A DNA stretch of 64,000 nt, taken from assembly GCF_030818575.1 (NCBI RefSeq), contig NZ_JAUTAL010000001.1, positions 1,860,001-1,924,000 of the forward strand, read 5' to 3'. Below, piece after piece: positions 17,769 through 25,600 of this stretch. The notes beneath the pieces were generated by a model. The model was not told where the DNA came from. It did no database searches and was given only the letters and a program-made list of their open reading frames with translations. The stretch comes from Chryseobacterium camelliae. GTDB lineage: Bacteria; Bacteroidota; Bacteroidia; Flavobacteriales; Weeksellaceae. Made by a program: the position numbers and the translations under genes. The number at the start of each line of letters is the position of its first letter. Positions within the stretch are counted from its first letter, which is position 1.

Positions 17769-18140
17769 TTATCTGTGCTGATCTATCAGGATCATATTCC
17801 CGTCCGGATCTTTCAGGAAGATGTGTTCCGGGCCTGAAGAAGATTCGTCCGCTTCTTTTTCAGGCGTGATGCCATTGTCTTTAAGGTGCTTCTGTATATC
17901 CCGGACGTCATCGAATACCTCCAGGTTATGCGCATTCTCATCCCATCCCGGGTTGAATGTAAGCATATTCCCGTCGAACATGGCCTGAAAAAGCCCGATC
18001 AGGCTAGTTCCGTTTTTCATGATCAGGTAATTCTGTTTCATGTCTCCGCCCATTGTGCTGAATCCCAGCTTTTCATAAAACTCCCTTGATTTTTCAAGGT
18101 CTTTCACACTCAGGCTTACGGAAAAGGCTCCTAATTTCAT
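17769..18140 (-). CDS. VOC-superfamily (glyoxalase-like) protein
   Basis: 123 residues with the paired beta-alpha-beta-beta-beta units of the glyoxalase fold: GAFSVSLSVKDLEKSREFYEKLGF, NYLIMKNGTSLIGLF, then LEVFDDVRDIQKHLKDNGI and FLKDPDGNMILIDQH. The usual first-strand metal His is replaced by Ser (FSVSLSV), so a classical metal-dependent glyoxalase I reaction is doubtful. It lies between a secreted hypothetical protein and a PhnB-like protein in one minus-strand operon. Confidence 0.83.
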   Translation of the reverse strand: MKLGAFSVSLSVKDLEKSREFYEKLGFSTMGGDMKQNYLIMKNGTSLIGLFQAMFDGNMLTFNPGWDENAHNLEVFDDVRDIQKHLKDNGITPEKEADESSSGPEHIFLKDPDGNMILIDQHR

Positions 18141-18178
18141 ATGGTTTTATTGAATATTAATATGGTTTGCCAGGATTA

Positions 18179-18649
18179 TTACTGGTTTTTCATGTAGGTT
18201 TTAAAATCCATTGTCCCGTCATAGCTTTTCCAGTTGCCGGTAAGTTCAATGGACTGGCCTTCCACCTGCTCCGTTTTAGGGTTCCAGTGGAAAGTGTAGG
18301 TGAATTTCCCCCTGAACGTCCCGGAATGCTTTCCCTTGTCTTCCTCTGCAAGTTCATAATCGCCGTACACGACTCCTTTCTTTCTTGAATCCTTATATTT
18401 TGTTATGGTAAAGGTGCCTTCAAACTTTGTGTAATTCTTGTCCACCAGAGAATAGCCGGAAACAAAATACTGTTGGTCGTCTTTCTTATTCTGTTCGGAA
18501 ATATTGATTTTCAGGCGGATATTTTCGCCACTGTTCCCGATCGTTCCGGAATACGGGCGGCTTCCGTTCAGCCATACATTAGAGATGTTGGGCATTTGGG
18601 CAAAGGCTAAACCTGATATCAGGGTGAATAGTAAAATGAGTTTTTTCAT
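18179..18649 (-). CDS. Secreted hypothetical protein
   Basis: 156 residues from the ATG at 18649; the longer frame overlaps the upstream gene and is unlikely. A signal peptide (MKKLILLFTLISGLAFAQ) is followed by a compact beta-rich domain: VWLNGSRPYSGTIGNSGENIRLKINISEQ, YFVSGYSLVDKNYTKFEGTFTITKY, KKGVVYGDYELAEE, HSGTFRGKFTYTFHWNPK and IELTGNWKSYDGTM. The repeated 'G-T-hydrophobic' strands suggest a small lipocalin-like or beta-sandwich fold; no active site is visible. It sits 14 bases after the DUF1569 gene and before two VOC genes. Confidence 0.7.
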   Translation of the reverse strand: MKKLILLFTLISGLAFAQMPNISNVWLNGSRPYSGTIGNSGENIRLKINISEQNKKDDQQYFVSGYSLVDKNYTKFEGTFTITKYKDSRKKGVVYGDYELAEEDKGKHSGTFRGKFTYTFHWNPKTEQVEGQSIELTGNWKSYDGTMDFKTYMKNQ

Positions 18650-18663
18650 GGTTAAGTATTTTT

Positions 18664-19119
18664 TTAGACTCCGAATTGTGCCAGATGATGGTTGAGATGC
18701 TTGGCGAGCATATTGTTCCATTCCTGGGCAGTCAGCTTTCCGAACGAAAACGAATCTTTGCCGTCAAACGCAGATGCACCCAGCTGCTGTGTTTTCTGGA
18801 TGAATCCTATCAGCCGTTTCTTTTCCGCTTCAAAATTTTTAGGTTCCGTGATCAGGAACTGAGGCGAGGTGGGCCCGTTTTTAGCGTATGCTTTTTCGCC
18901 CACTACTTTAGGCTTGACAAAGTTTTTCAGGATAAATTTAGCAATGGAACCCGGCTTCTTATGCTTTTCCGGTTCGTAGATCATTTCATAGGATACGCAG
19001 CAGTGTGCGAGCATCTGGTCTACCGTCATTTTCCCCCATAAAGCCTGGGTTTCCGGTGTAAGATGGTTGATCCTGTCGATGTAATTCTGAGCCTCACGGG
19101 CATCAAAGATATTTTCCAT
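18664..19119 (-). CDS. DUF1569 (DinB-like) protein
   Basis: 151 residues, all-helical. The pattern YIDRINHLTPETQALWGKMTVDQMLAHCCVSYEM, then PTSPQFLI, FEAEKKRLIGFI and AQEWNNMLAKHLNHHLAQFGV matches DUF1569, a four-helix DinB/YfiT-like family. His in MLAHC and the HLNHHLAQF histidines are the likely metal ligands, a recurrent feature of this superfamily (thiol-transferase or metal-dependent roles). First gene of the minus-strand operon that ends with the PhnB-like gene. Confidence 0.82.
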   Translation of the reverse strand: MENIFDAREAQNYIDRINHLTPETQALWGKMTVDQMLAHCCVSYEMIYEPEKHKKPGSIAKFILKNFVKPKVVGEKAYAKNGPTSPQFLITEPKNFEAEKKRLIGFIQKTQQLGASAFDGKDSFSFGKLTAQEWNNMLAKHLNHHLAQFGV

Positions 19120-19267
19120 AGTTGTTTATTTGTCCGGTCACAAATATATCAGTTTTTTGCGATGATATGATATACTGAGGTATTAAAGGATGAGCCGGAA
19201 GAACAATATTTGATTGTTTTATCTTAAACAGAATTCATTCAGATTATTAGTCCTAAAATTTAACGCG

Positions 19268-19628
19268 TTATTTCAGGGATGTTTTATTAATTACGTATTC
19301 AGTGAACCAATTGGGAAAATTTTCGGCATTTACATTAACCGTTAATGCCATATTGTCTTTCTCGGCGATCATGAGCATTTCATCTGAATTGTCAAACAAA
19401 AACGCACGATCTACTAATTTTAATGCGGGATAAAGATTTTGTAACGTATTAACATACCTCTCTAATGAATGAAGTGATTAATGCCGCTTCGTAACTGTGG
19501 GTATCACGTGATTTATCTACAATGATATTTTCTTTGATCTCAATATCTATTTCGTGTCCTGTTTCCAGGGACTTCTGTAGAAGTGTTTTTGCATTTGCAC
19601 TCTTTAGGAAAGTATTGAGGTCATCCTT
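19268..19628 (-). pseudogene. Remnant of a zeta-toxin family gene
   Basis: Two minus-strand open segments carry parts of a zeta-toxin-like kinase. The upstream one reads KDDLNTFLKSANAKTLLQ..., ending SYEAALITSFIREVC and a stop; the downstream one, in another frame, reads RYVNTLQNLYPALKLV, DRAFLFDNSDEMLMIAE and ends at a TAA at 19268. In Bacteroidota zeta-toxin relatives I remember, these blocks flank a central section of about 60 residues that is missing here, and the P-loop N-terminus is not found upstream. The gene has therefore lost its ATP site and its middle and is not functional. No epsilon-like antitoxin is visible. 19630-19798 has only short debris (for example YDPFKKSITNFLKNRH). Confidence 0.65.
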
Positions 19629-19798
19629 ATTTTAAAATTTATTACTACTAAAATACCAATAATTCTCTTAATGTCTATTTTTTAAGAAATTTGTTATGCT
19701 CTTCTTAAATGGGTCATAATCATCTGCTTATTCATTGGGCTGGAAATCATCATCTATGTAGTTTTTCAAACACATAAATTTACATTATTCTTTTCAGT

Positions 19799-20095
19799 TT
19801 ACCCGCCGAGGCTGTACAGGGATCGCTCTTTTGGGTAGGGCGTATGGACCAGCTTCGCTTTATGGCACACCAGATGTGTGAAATAGGATTTGTGCCCGGT
19901 TTTGGGTTCTTCAAAAATTTCCGATTCCCATTTGATCCAGACGATAATATCATCCCACTTCCGGAATTTGTGCAGATAAGGTTCAAAGTGGCACCGCACT
20001 TCAAAATGCTGGTTTTTTTTATCTCCCCGGAATTTCAATACCATAGTTTTTTCCCCGGGCATCGGGCTTTCTGCAATAATAGCACTCAGTTTCAT
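19799..20095 (-). CDS. Hypothetical protein, 98 residues
   Basis: A small cytosolic protein with no signal or membrane segment. It begins MKLSAIIAESPMPGEKTMVLKFRGDKK and continues with alternating strands rich in aromatic and charged residues (HFEVRCHFEPYLHKFRKWDDIIVWIKWESEIFEE), ending in a Tyr/Ser/Gly tail. I do not recognise a family. It is flanked by the zeta-toxin remnant downstream and a VOC gene about 100 bases upstream on the same strand. Codon use looks like the neighbouring genes, so I accept it as coding, with moderate confidence. Confidence 0.55.
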   Translation of the reverse strand: MKLSAIIAESPMPGEKTMVLKFRGDKKNQHFEVRCHFEPYLHKFRKWDDIIVWIKWESEIFEEPKTGHKSYFTHLVCHKAKLVHTPYPKERSLYSLGG

Positions 20096-20193
20096 TGCTT
20101 ATTTTTTTCAAAGTAGCGTATTTAATGCGACAAAACTTGACGCATTACAACAGAGGTGAAATTTTTTTCTGAAAATATAATGATGAAATAATA

Positions 20194-20589
20194 TTATTCT
20201 TTTGCTGTTTCCCTAGTTCCTTCCGGTTTTTCCTTTTCCAGGAGTTCTATCCGGTTATCAAAAGGATCCATAAACGAAAACCGCTGCTGTCCGGGAATTC
20301 GTATCTCTTCTTTTATGTTTACGTTGTGGGTGATAAGGTATTTTTTTATGGCCTCTAAATTTTCTACCTCAAAAGCGGGATGCCTTTTTGATTTGCTGAT
20401 GTTGTCTTCTGTGCCGATATGAAGCTGGATATCTGCAATGCGATACCAGAGCCCTCCGTTAGCGATGAGCGCTTCAGGCTTAGGAATCTCGGTTAATCCA
20501 ATAATATCCGTATAAAAACGTCTTGCTTTATCTTCCTGCCCTGTGGGGATGCAGATTTGAACGTGATCAAGCCTTTTAAATTTAATCAT
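20194..20589 (-). CDS. VOC-superfamily (glyoxalase/bleomycin-resistance) protein
   Basis: 131 residues with the full double-module VOC pattern: LDHVQICIPTGQEDKARRFYTDIIGLTEIPKP carries the first metal-ligand His (DHVQI), LWYRIADIQLHIGTED supplies the second-strand His, RHPAFEVENLEAIKKYLITHN a third, and FSFMDPFDNRIELLE ends in the conserved Glu. All four metal-ligand positions look present, unlike the VOC protein at 17769. The substrate cannot be told from sequence. It has a charged C-terminal tail (EKPEGTRETAKE). Confidence 0.83.
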   Translation of the reverse strand: MIKFKRLDHVQICIPTGQEDKARRFYTDIIGLTEIPKPEALIANGGLWYRIADIQLHIGTEDNISKSKRHPAFEVENLEAIKKYLITHNVNIKEEIRIPGQQRFSFMDPFDNRIELLEKEKPEGTRETAKE

Positions 20590-20777
20590 CGGTTGCGTTT
20601 TATAATGTTGTTATAGAAAACTTAGAAATCTCAACCTGAAAAGAACAACTTTATACAATGATTCTAGATATCTTAAAACATAACCTTCTTTCTTAATTCA
20701 GAAATCCTGTAGCCAACGCTTTTTTATAGTTATTAAGTACTCTTTCGGTTTCAAAGCCTTTCAACTGCCAAAATAAT

Positions 20778-21104
20778 TTATATGTTCTTATAGATAGTAC
20801 TTAATTTCTTTTTACTTCTGATTGCTTCATCAATTTCTTTATCGGTAATATTCTTAACTATCTTAAAAAAATTATCGATTTCAATTTCAAAGTAATTACA
20901 GATAACATACAGATTTTCTAAGGTAGTATTGGGCAATGTTTCTTCTCTTGCTGAATTCCAAGATTTATTGTATTTTTCAGAAATATCATCATTTAAATAT
21001 TGCTGAGTCATAGGCTTTTTATCAATCAGAATTTCTGTTCTTAATTTCTTTAAAGCCAATCCTACAGCCACTTTATATCTAAATATTTCTTTATGAAATT
21101 TCAT
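20778..21104 (-). CDS. XRE-like helix-turn-helix transcriptional regulator
   Basis: 108 residues, AT-rich compared with neighbours. KVAVGLALKKLRTEILIDKKPMTQQYLNDDISEKYNKSWNSAREETLPNTTLENLYVICNYFEIEIDNFF follows the XRE order: first helix, a longer than usual insertion before the recognition helix (NKSWNSARE), then the 'P-N-T-T-L-E-N-L-Y-V-I-C' segment typical of Cro/C1 proteins. A short C-terminal tail follows. The start at 21104 is preceded by TAATCT-ATAAA-AGATTA (21112-21128), a likely operator. It is divergent from the structured-RNA candidate. Just downstream (20700-20778) lies an out-of-frame coding scrap (KLFWQLKGFETERVLNNYKK) of an unrecognised gene. Confidence 0.62.
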   Translation of the reverse strand: MKFHKEIFRYKVAVGLALKKLRTEILIDKKPMTQQYLNDDISEKYNKSWNSAREETLPNTTLENLYVICNYFEIEIDNFFKIVKNITDKEIDEAIRSKKKLSTIYKNI

Positions 21105-21111
21105 ATGGTAA

Positions 21112-21171
21112 AATAATCTATAAAAGATTACACACTCAACGACGTAAGTGTCGTTATTTTTATTATATTTG
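21112..21171 (+). promoter_or_regulatory. Divergent operators and a TATATTTG promoter for the RNA candidate
   Basis: Two inverted repeats lie between the XRE-like gene and the RNA candidate: TAATCT-ATAAA-AGATTA (21112-21128) and AACGAC-GTAAGT-GTCGTT (21138-21155). The second sits where a -33 element would be for the TATATTTG box at 21164-21171. The same box precedes the tRNA-Arg gene in this window and fits the Bacteroidota TAnnTTTG -7 consensus. Transcription would start near 21178. Confidence 0.5.
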
Positions 21172-21178
21172 CATTATA

Positions 21179-21378
21179 GGTTACAGTAAACGTAACTTTG
21201 CGATACTTCAACGAACAAAAGAAGCTATTGCTTAGAATCTCGATTCGAAAACTGGTAATTTTTAGTACACGAGACGATAAGCGGGAAGCTCACGACCTAG
21301 GCGTGAGTTCTCTTATCTGTGTACAAGGTATACCAGTACCCCGAATCGGATATGTAGAGCTCCACGCCGTTTTTATTT
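21179..21378 (+). ncRNA. Structured non-coding RNA candidate, 6S-like long hairpin
   Basis: Starting about 7 bases after a TATATTTG box, the sequence makes a 5' hairpin (GTTAC-AGTAAAC-GTAAC) and then one long interrupted rod. Pairs from outside in: CGATTCG (21241-21247) with CGAATCG (21342-21348); ACTGGTA (21251-21257) with TACCAGT (21331-21337); a 7x6 internal bubble; GTACAC (21265-21270) with GTGTAC (21319-21324); GATAAG (21276-21281) with CTTATC (21312-21317); GAA/TTC and CTCACG (21289-21294) with CGTGAG (21302-21307) around the loop ACCTAGG. A GTTTTTATTT run at 21369-21378 could end it. A single rod of about 200 bases with a central bubble resembles 6S RNA (flavobacterial 6S-Flavo type). 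The fold is seen; the identity is inference. Confidence 0.5.
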
Positions 21379-21698
21379 CATGCAGTCCGCTGTATCTACA
21401 AATGTTCTAAGCCAATCCTTCTCAACGATAGAGTGTTATATAAGTGTTAAGTGTGTTTTTTAGGATGTACCGGCTTACAGCCGTATATGTCTTATGCTTT
21501 CCGGTGCCCGGAGGCCACTGCTTTTGATCCTTTGGTTACCCGGTTCTTTTTCTCCGCCAATGGGCATCAGGAAAGCTTTTTTTAAAACACGAATAACTTG
21601 CTTTTAAGTTTGCAGTTACAAAAGAACAGTTCATAAAACAAACCGTTCCGGGAATTCCTATGCACAACCGGAACCTCATCAACACAAAAAAACATAGT

Positions 21699-22253
21699 AT
21701 GAAAAAAGAAACCTCAGATTTACAATCCCGGCTGAAACCAAGCCCTAAAAAGCATTCCAGCCTGAAAATGATGGAACATTTCTTCCAATCTGTCGACCTC
21801 AACACAGCCAAAGACCTTTTGAATACCATCATGCAGTATGCCGTGCAGAAAAGAGACTGGATCAATGAAGACCTTTCCGTGATGGTCCATTTCCACCAGT
21901 CGATGCGATCATTCATCCGTGCCGGGTATTTCATGCGGATGAAAGCAAAAAAATGGATGCTCATCAATTCAACTGAAACCTCATCCCCACTCATGCAGGG
22001 CTTTCTTTCCGATTCAGAATACCAAAATCCCCTACTGGTTTTTCATTCCGCTTTCATCGATTATAGAGTCAAGGAATTTGATTATTTCCTGTGCGGGATG
22101 GTCTACTTTTCCCTCGGCGCCTACCGCTGCGGACCGGAAAAGAATATGGTGGGTCCTTATATCCATCTGATGAAGATGCTGGATGCAGGGTTTATCATTC
22201 TGGAACGGAGAAAGGCTTTTTTAGAAAGTAAAGAGGATGAAGAAGGTGAATAA
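21699..22253 (+). CDS. Conserved hypothetical protein, paralogue of the gene at 63200
   Basis: 184 residues from the ATG at 21699; the start is supported by alignment with the second copy at 63754, where the shared MEHFF motif falls at the same distance. The two proteins share MEHFFQ near residue 25, a run of conserved positions through YAVQKR.WI.ED..V..HQSMR...RAG, then QNPLLVFHSAF..Y..KEFDYF.CGMVYFSLGAY and GPYIHLMKMLDAGFIILERRK. The fold looks helical and cytosolic with a Lys/Glu-rich tail. I do not recognise a family or function. About 320 bases separate it from the RNA candidate; the space (21379-21698) has a CGGCT-TAC-AGCCG hairpin at 21471 but no gene. Confidence 0.72.
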   Translation: MKKETSDLQSRLKPSPKKHSSLKMMEHFFQSVDLNTAKDLLNTIMQYAVQKRDWINEDLSVMVHFHQSMRSFIRAGYFMRMKAKKWMLINSTETSSPLMQGFLSDSEYQNPLLVFHSAFIDYRVKEFDYFLCGMVYFSLGAYRCGPEKNMVGPYIHLMKMLDAGFIILERRKAFLESKEDEEGE

Positions 22254-22326
22254 TGCGAAAGGTGAAGGTTTGATGGATGGAGATTGTCTTTCATTTTATC
22301 TGTACAGGCTTGTGTTGCAGTGAGAA

Positions 22327-22359
22327 AAACCTCATAGGTTTTGAAAACCTATGAGGTTT
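22327..22359. repeat. Palindromic intergenic repeat, copy 1
   Basis: AAACCTCATAGGTTTT and AAAACCTATGAGGTTT are perfect 16-bp arms around one central base. It is preceded by GCAGTGAGAAAAACCT, which also precedes copy 2. Of the AAACCT...AGGTTT type scattered through flavobacterial intergenic regions. Confidence 0.8.
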
Positions 22360-22524
22360 GAATGCCTGTCAGATCATTTTATTTTTTGCTCGCTGATGGT
22401 ACAGATTACGCAGTTTTTTTTATTTACATCCTGGACAGAGGAGATTGATAAAGTAAATGATGGAGCTTTTCTGATGAAATTTGTACTCGGTATTTGATTT
22501 TTATAAGCTTATTGGCAGTGAGAA

Positions 22525-22557
22525 AAACCTAACGGGTTTTGGAAACCCGTTAGGTTT
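22525..22557. repeat. Palindromic intergenic repeat, copy 2
   Basis: AAACCTAACGGGTTT and AAACCCGTTAGGTTT are perfect 15-bp arms with a 3-base centre. The ends match copy 1 and copy 3, while the middle of each arm differs but is compensated on the other arm. Confidence 0.8.
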
Positions 22558-22578
22558 AGAAATAGGTGATCTCTAATG

Positions 22579-22611
22579 AAACCTTCAAGGTTTTAAAAAC
22601 CTTGAAGGTTT
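22579..22611. repeat. Palindromic intergenic repeat, copy 3
   Basis: AAACCTTCAAGGTTTT and AAAACCTTGAAGGTTT, perfect 16-bp arms with one central base, 21 bases after copy 2. The remaining sequence of 22254-22687 has no gene I can support. Confidence 0.8.
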
Positions 22612-22638
22612 AGGAGGGAAACTATTGGAATTCCATAA

Positions 22639-22669
22639 AAAAGCTGCAATAACAAGTATTGCAGCTTTT
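22639..22669 (-). terminator. Intrinsic terminator of the alpha-2-macroglobulin gene
   Basis: AAAAGCTGCAATA and TATTGCAGCTTTT form a perfect 13-bp stem with the loop ACAAG. The minus strand continues TTTTTTAT, a U-tract. It lies 19 bases beyond the stop codon. Confidence 0.85.
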
Positions 22670-22687
22670 GGCTTATGATGAATAAGT

Positions 22688-25600
22688 TTACTCAGAAATG
22701 GTAACCTGCGTTCCCTGGGTATGCGCATTCATCTGTGGCGCATAATAGTTCTGGATGGTCGTGATTCCATTGGAGAACTTACCGGAAGCATTGGCGACTA
22801 CATCGTATTCAAATACATAATTCCCTTTCGGCATCGCCTGGATGTAGAAGTTGGTGGATGCATCTTTGGCCGACTGGTAATAGCTCAGTCCGTTTTTCCA
22901 CTGATATCCGGAAAGTACATCTGCCGGCTCAAATCCTGCTGCGCGCATGTCTTTGATATGGATGAATTCCATTGGGCGGTCCGTATTCAGGATCATTCTT
23001 ACGGTTACGCGGTCTCCGGTTTTCAGAGGCGTCTGCGCGGAAATCGGCTGCAGCTCTTCTCCGTTCACAGTCTTGATTTTTCTGTACAGCTCCTTGCTTA
23101 CGGAAAGGTAAGTTTCGGAAGACTTTATTTTATCCAGGTCTTCGTAATATTGCCAGAACAATCCTCCCTGCACGATTCCAGGGCCAGGCTTGGTAACGGT
23201 AACGGTAGCAAGGTTTTTATCCAGTGCATCGCTTTTTACGGTTGATTTCACATAACCCGTAGCCTGGGTCTGTGGCTGGATCTGTTTTCCACCCCAGACA
23301 ATTGTCGCCTGGTTGCTTTCTGTACCGGTCCACGACTGCCCTGAATTCAGGATGGTAAAGATCACTTCTGCCGTAGCCCTGGAACTGCCCCATGAATTCA
23401 CTTCTTTCTGGGTTACCAGCCATATTTTCAGGTCTTCAATGAACTGCTGATCCTGCGGTCTCAACAGGCTGAACGCTTCAATCGCTCCGGCATGGTTCAC
23501 GACTTTCGAGCTGAACCAGCCCCAATCGTCCAGGTTCTGTTTCCAGTAGGTTCCCTGGGTTTTTGTTTCTGTAGAAGTTTCTTTCAGGTAGTTCATCAGC
23601 TTATCGGAAACATCCTTATGGCCATAACTGTTCATCAGGAGTGCAATACGGTGAAGCCCGAAGAAAGTAAGATCCGTCATCTTCACGGTTTTAGCCTGCT
23701 GCTGAACCAGGGTTTTCAGTTGGGCACCTTTTCCTTTAAGAGGGTATTGCTGTTCCCAGTAATGCCTTGTATTAAGGTAATCCAGGATCATGTTGTTCCA
23801 TACTTTATCCTTGCTGCTCACGCCGTTCGTATATTTGCTGATCTCAGTATCGGTATACTCCACGAGTTTGGCCACCATCGCGTTTTGTTCTGAATCCTGA
23901 TAGTCTTTCATATTGCCTTTCAGCCATTGGTTGATTTTCCCAAGGTTCCTGAGGATATACAACGAAACCCCGTATGAGCTCGGATACCCAGGATACCAGG
24001 AGAAGCCACCATCCGGATTCTGAAGGTTTTTCAGCTCTTCCCAATCCTGCGACGTGGAATTTTTCATGGTGTTGGCATCGAACAGCAGTGCCAGCTTTTG
24101 CATCTGTTCCTGTTCATTGCTGCTTCCCAGTACCCAAGGCGTTTCTTCCAGTAACAGCTGTTTAAGCTCCTGATTTTTTTCAAGATTCGACTGTAACAGG
24201 CCTTTGTTCTGATATTCTTCAAAGACTGTTTTCATTTTCGGATTGGCTTTGAAGATCTCTGAGGCGAGGACATCGGCGAACCATTTGTTGAAAATAACGT
24301 CTGCGGAATTGTTCAGGTCATTTTTCATTGACGGAAGCGCAAACATGATCTCCCATACCGGATTGGTCGTCAGTTCAAGGGTATTGGACACGTTGGAAAT
24401 GGTTTTTGAGTTCGCATTTTTAAGCTGATCCAGCACAAATGTTTTGGTTTCTCCTTGTTTTACGAATACCGGAACGGCATCAGTTACCAGCATCCTGTTC
24501 GGAAGCACGGCTACGGCCTGCTGCTCACCATCGGAATACTGTCCAGCTTTGGCTACCACTTTAATGATAATGGAAGACAGATTTTCAGGAGCTTTCAGCT
24601 TCCAGGTCAATGCAGCGTTTCCATTTTCAGCCAATTCAAAATTCTGTACACCTGCGTTCAGCCCGAACTTAGAGGATATATCCTCGTTGGTAAAGGCATC
24701 CAGGATTTGCAGGCTTGCTGAACCGTTTAGCTTTTTATCTGTCAGGTTAGACAGCCTGGACTGGAGGTTCAGTTCATCACCTTCCCTTAAAAACCGCGGA
24801 TAATTAGGCGTCACCGAAAATTCTTTCTGGGTAACTACTTCTTTTTCCAGCGTGGCTGCTCTGGCATCTTTGGTATGGGCCAGGAACATCAGCTTCCATT
24901 TGGTTAATGCTTCCGGAGAAGTAAATTCAAAACTTACATTGCCTTCGGAATCGGTTTTAAGGTCCGGATAGAAGAATGCTGTTTCGTTTAAGTTCTGGCG
25001 AACAGCAACTTTATCCAGATCTTTTCCTTCAACTAAGCTGTCTGCTGAAGCTGCTTTATCAGCACTTGCCATAGCTACTTTGCTTTTATATCCTCTAACT
25101 ACGACTTCTTCCACGGAAGATTCCTTTTGCACTGATGGTGCAGCTACTTCACTGATCGCTACTCCCCGAACCCTGCCTTGAAGCATATTAAGATTATATC
25201 TGCTGGTTAGGTTTCCGTCAAACCAACTGAAATCGGGAACCATAACATCTCTGTTATTGAAATAAGGCAGTCTTTTCTGGTAATATTCAGATAATAGGTT
25301 TGGGTTCATCGTATAGGAAGTGATCACGGAATACGGCACATTCATCTTCTGCCAGTCGAAGCTGTTGGAAGCAAACTGATCCAGAGACATATCATACATA
25401 TTCGCCAGTACTTCAGCATTAATCTTTTCTTTCTGGTTACCTGTAACTTTTACCGACCATTTTTCTTTGGATCCCGGCTCAATTTTGTCCCTGAACGTCA
25501 CCGTTTCTATCTTTAATGGCGCTTCTGAATCTTTGATCTTGAGTGTAACAGATTCTGTCTGGATATCATTGAAGGCTACCACCTGAAACTGGATATTCAG

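Noticed and set aside
20700..20778. Short coding scrap after the XRE-like gene as a separate gene
   Set aside because: Only about 30 codons in a frame without start codon; probably debris of an unrecognised gene.
21198..21410. 70-codon plus-strand frame inside the RNA candidate
   Set aside because: It coincides with the long paired region; the translation has no domain features and the base pairing explains the sequence better.
22327..22611. Possible CRISPR array
   Set aside because: Three palindromes with unequal spacing and different centres; no constant repeat-spacer structure and no cas gene nearby.
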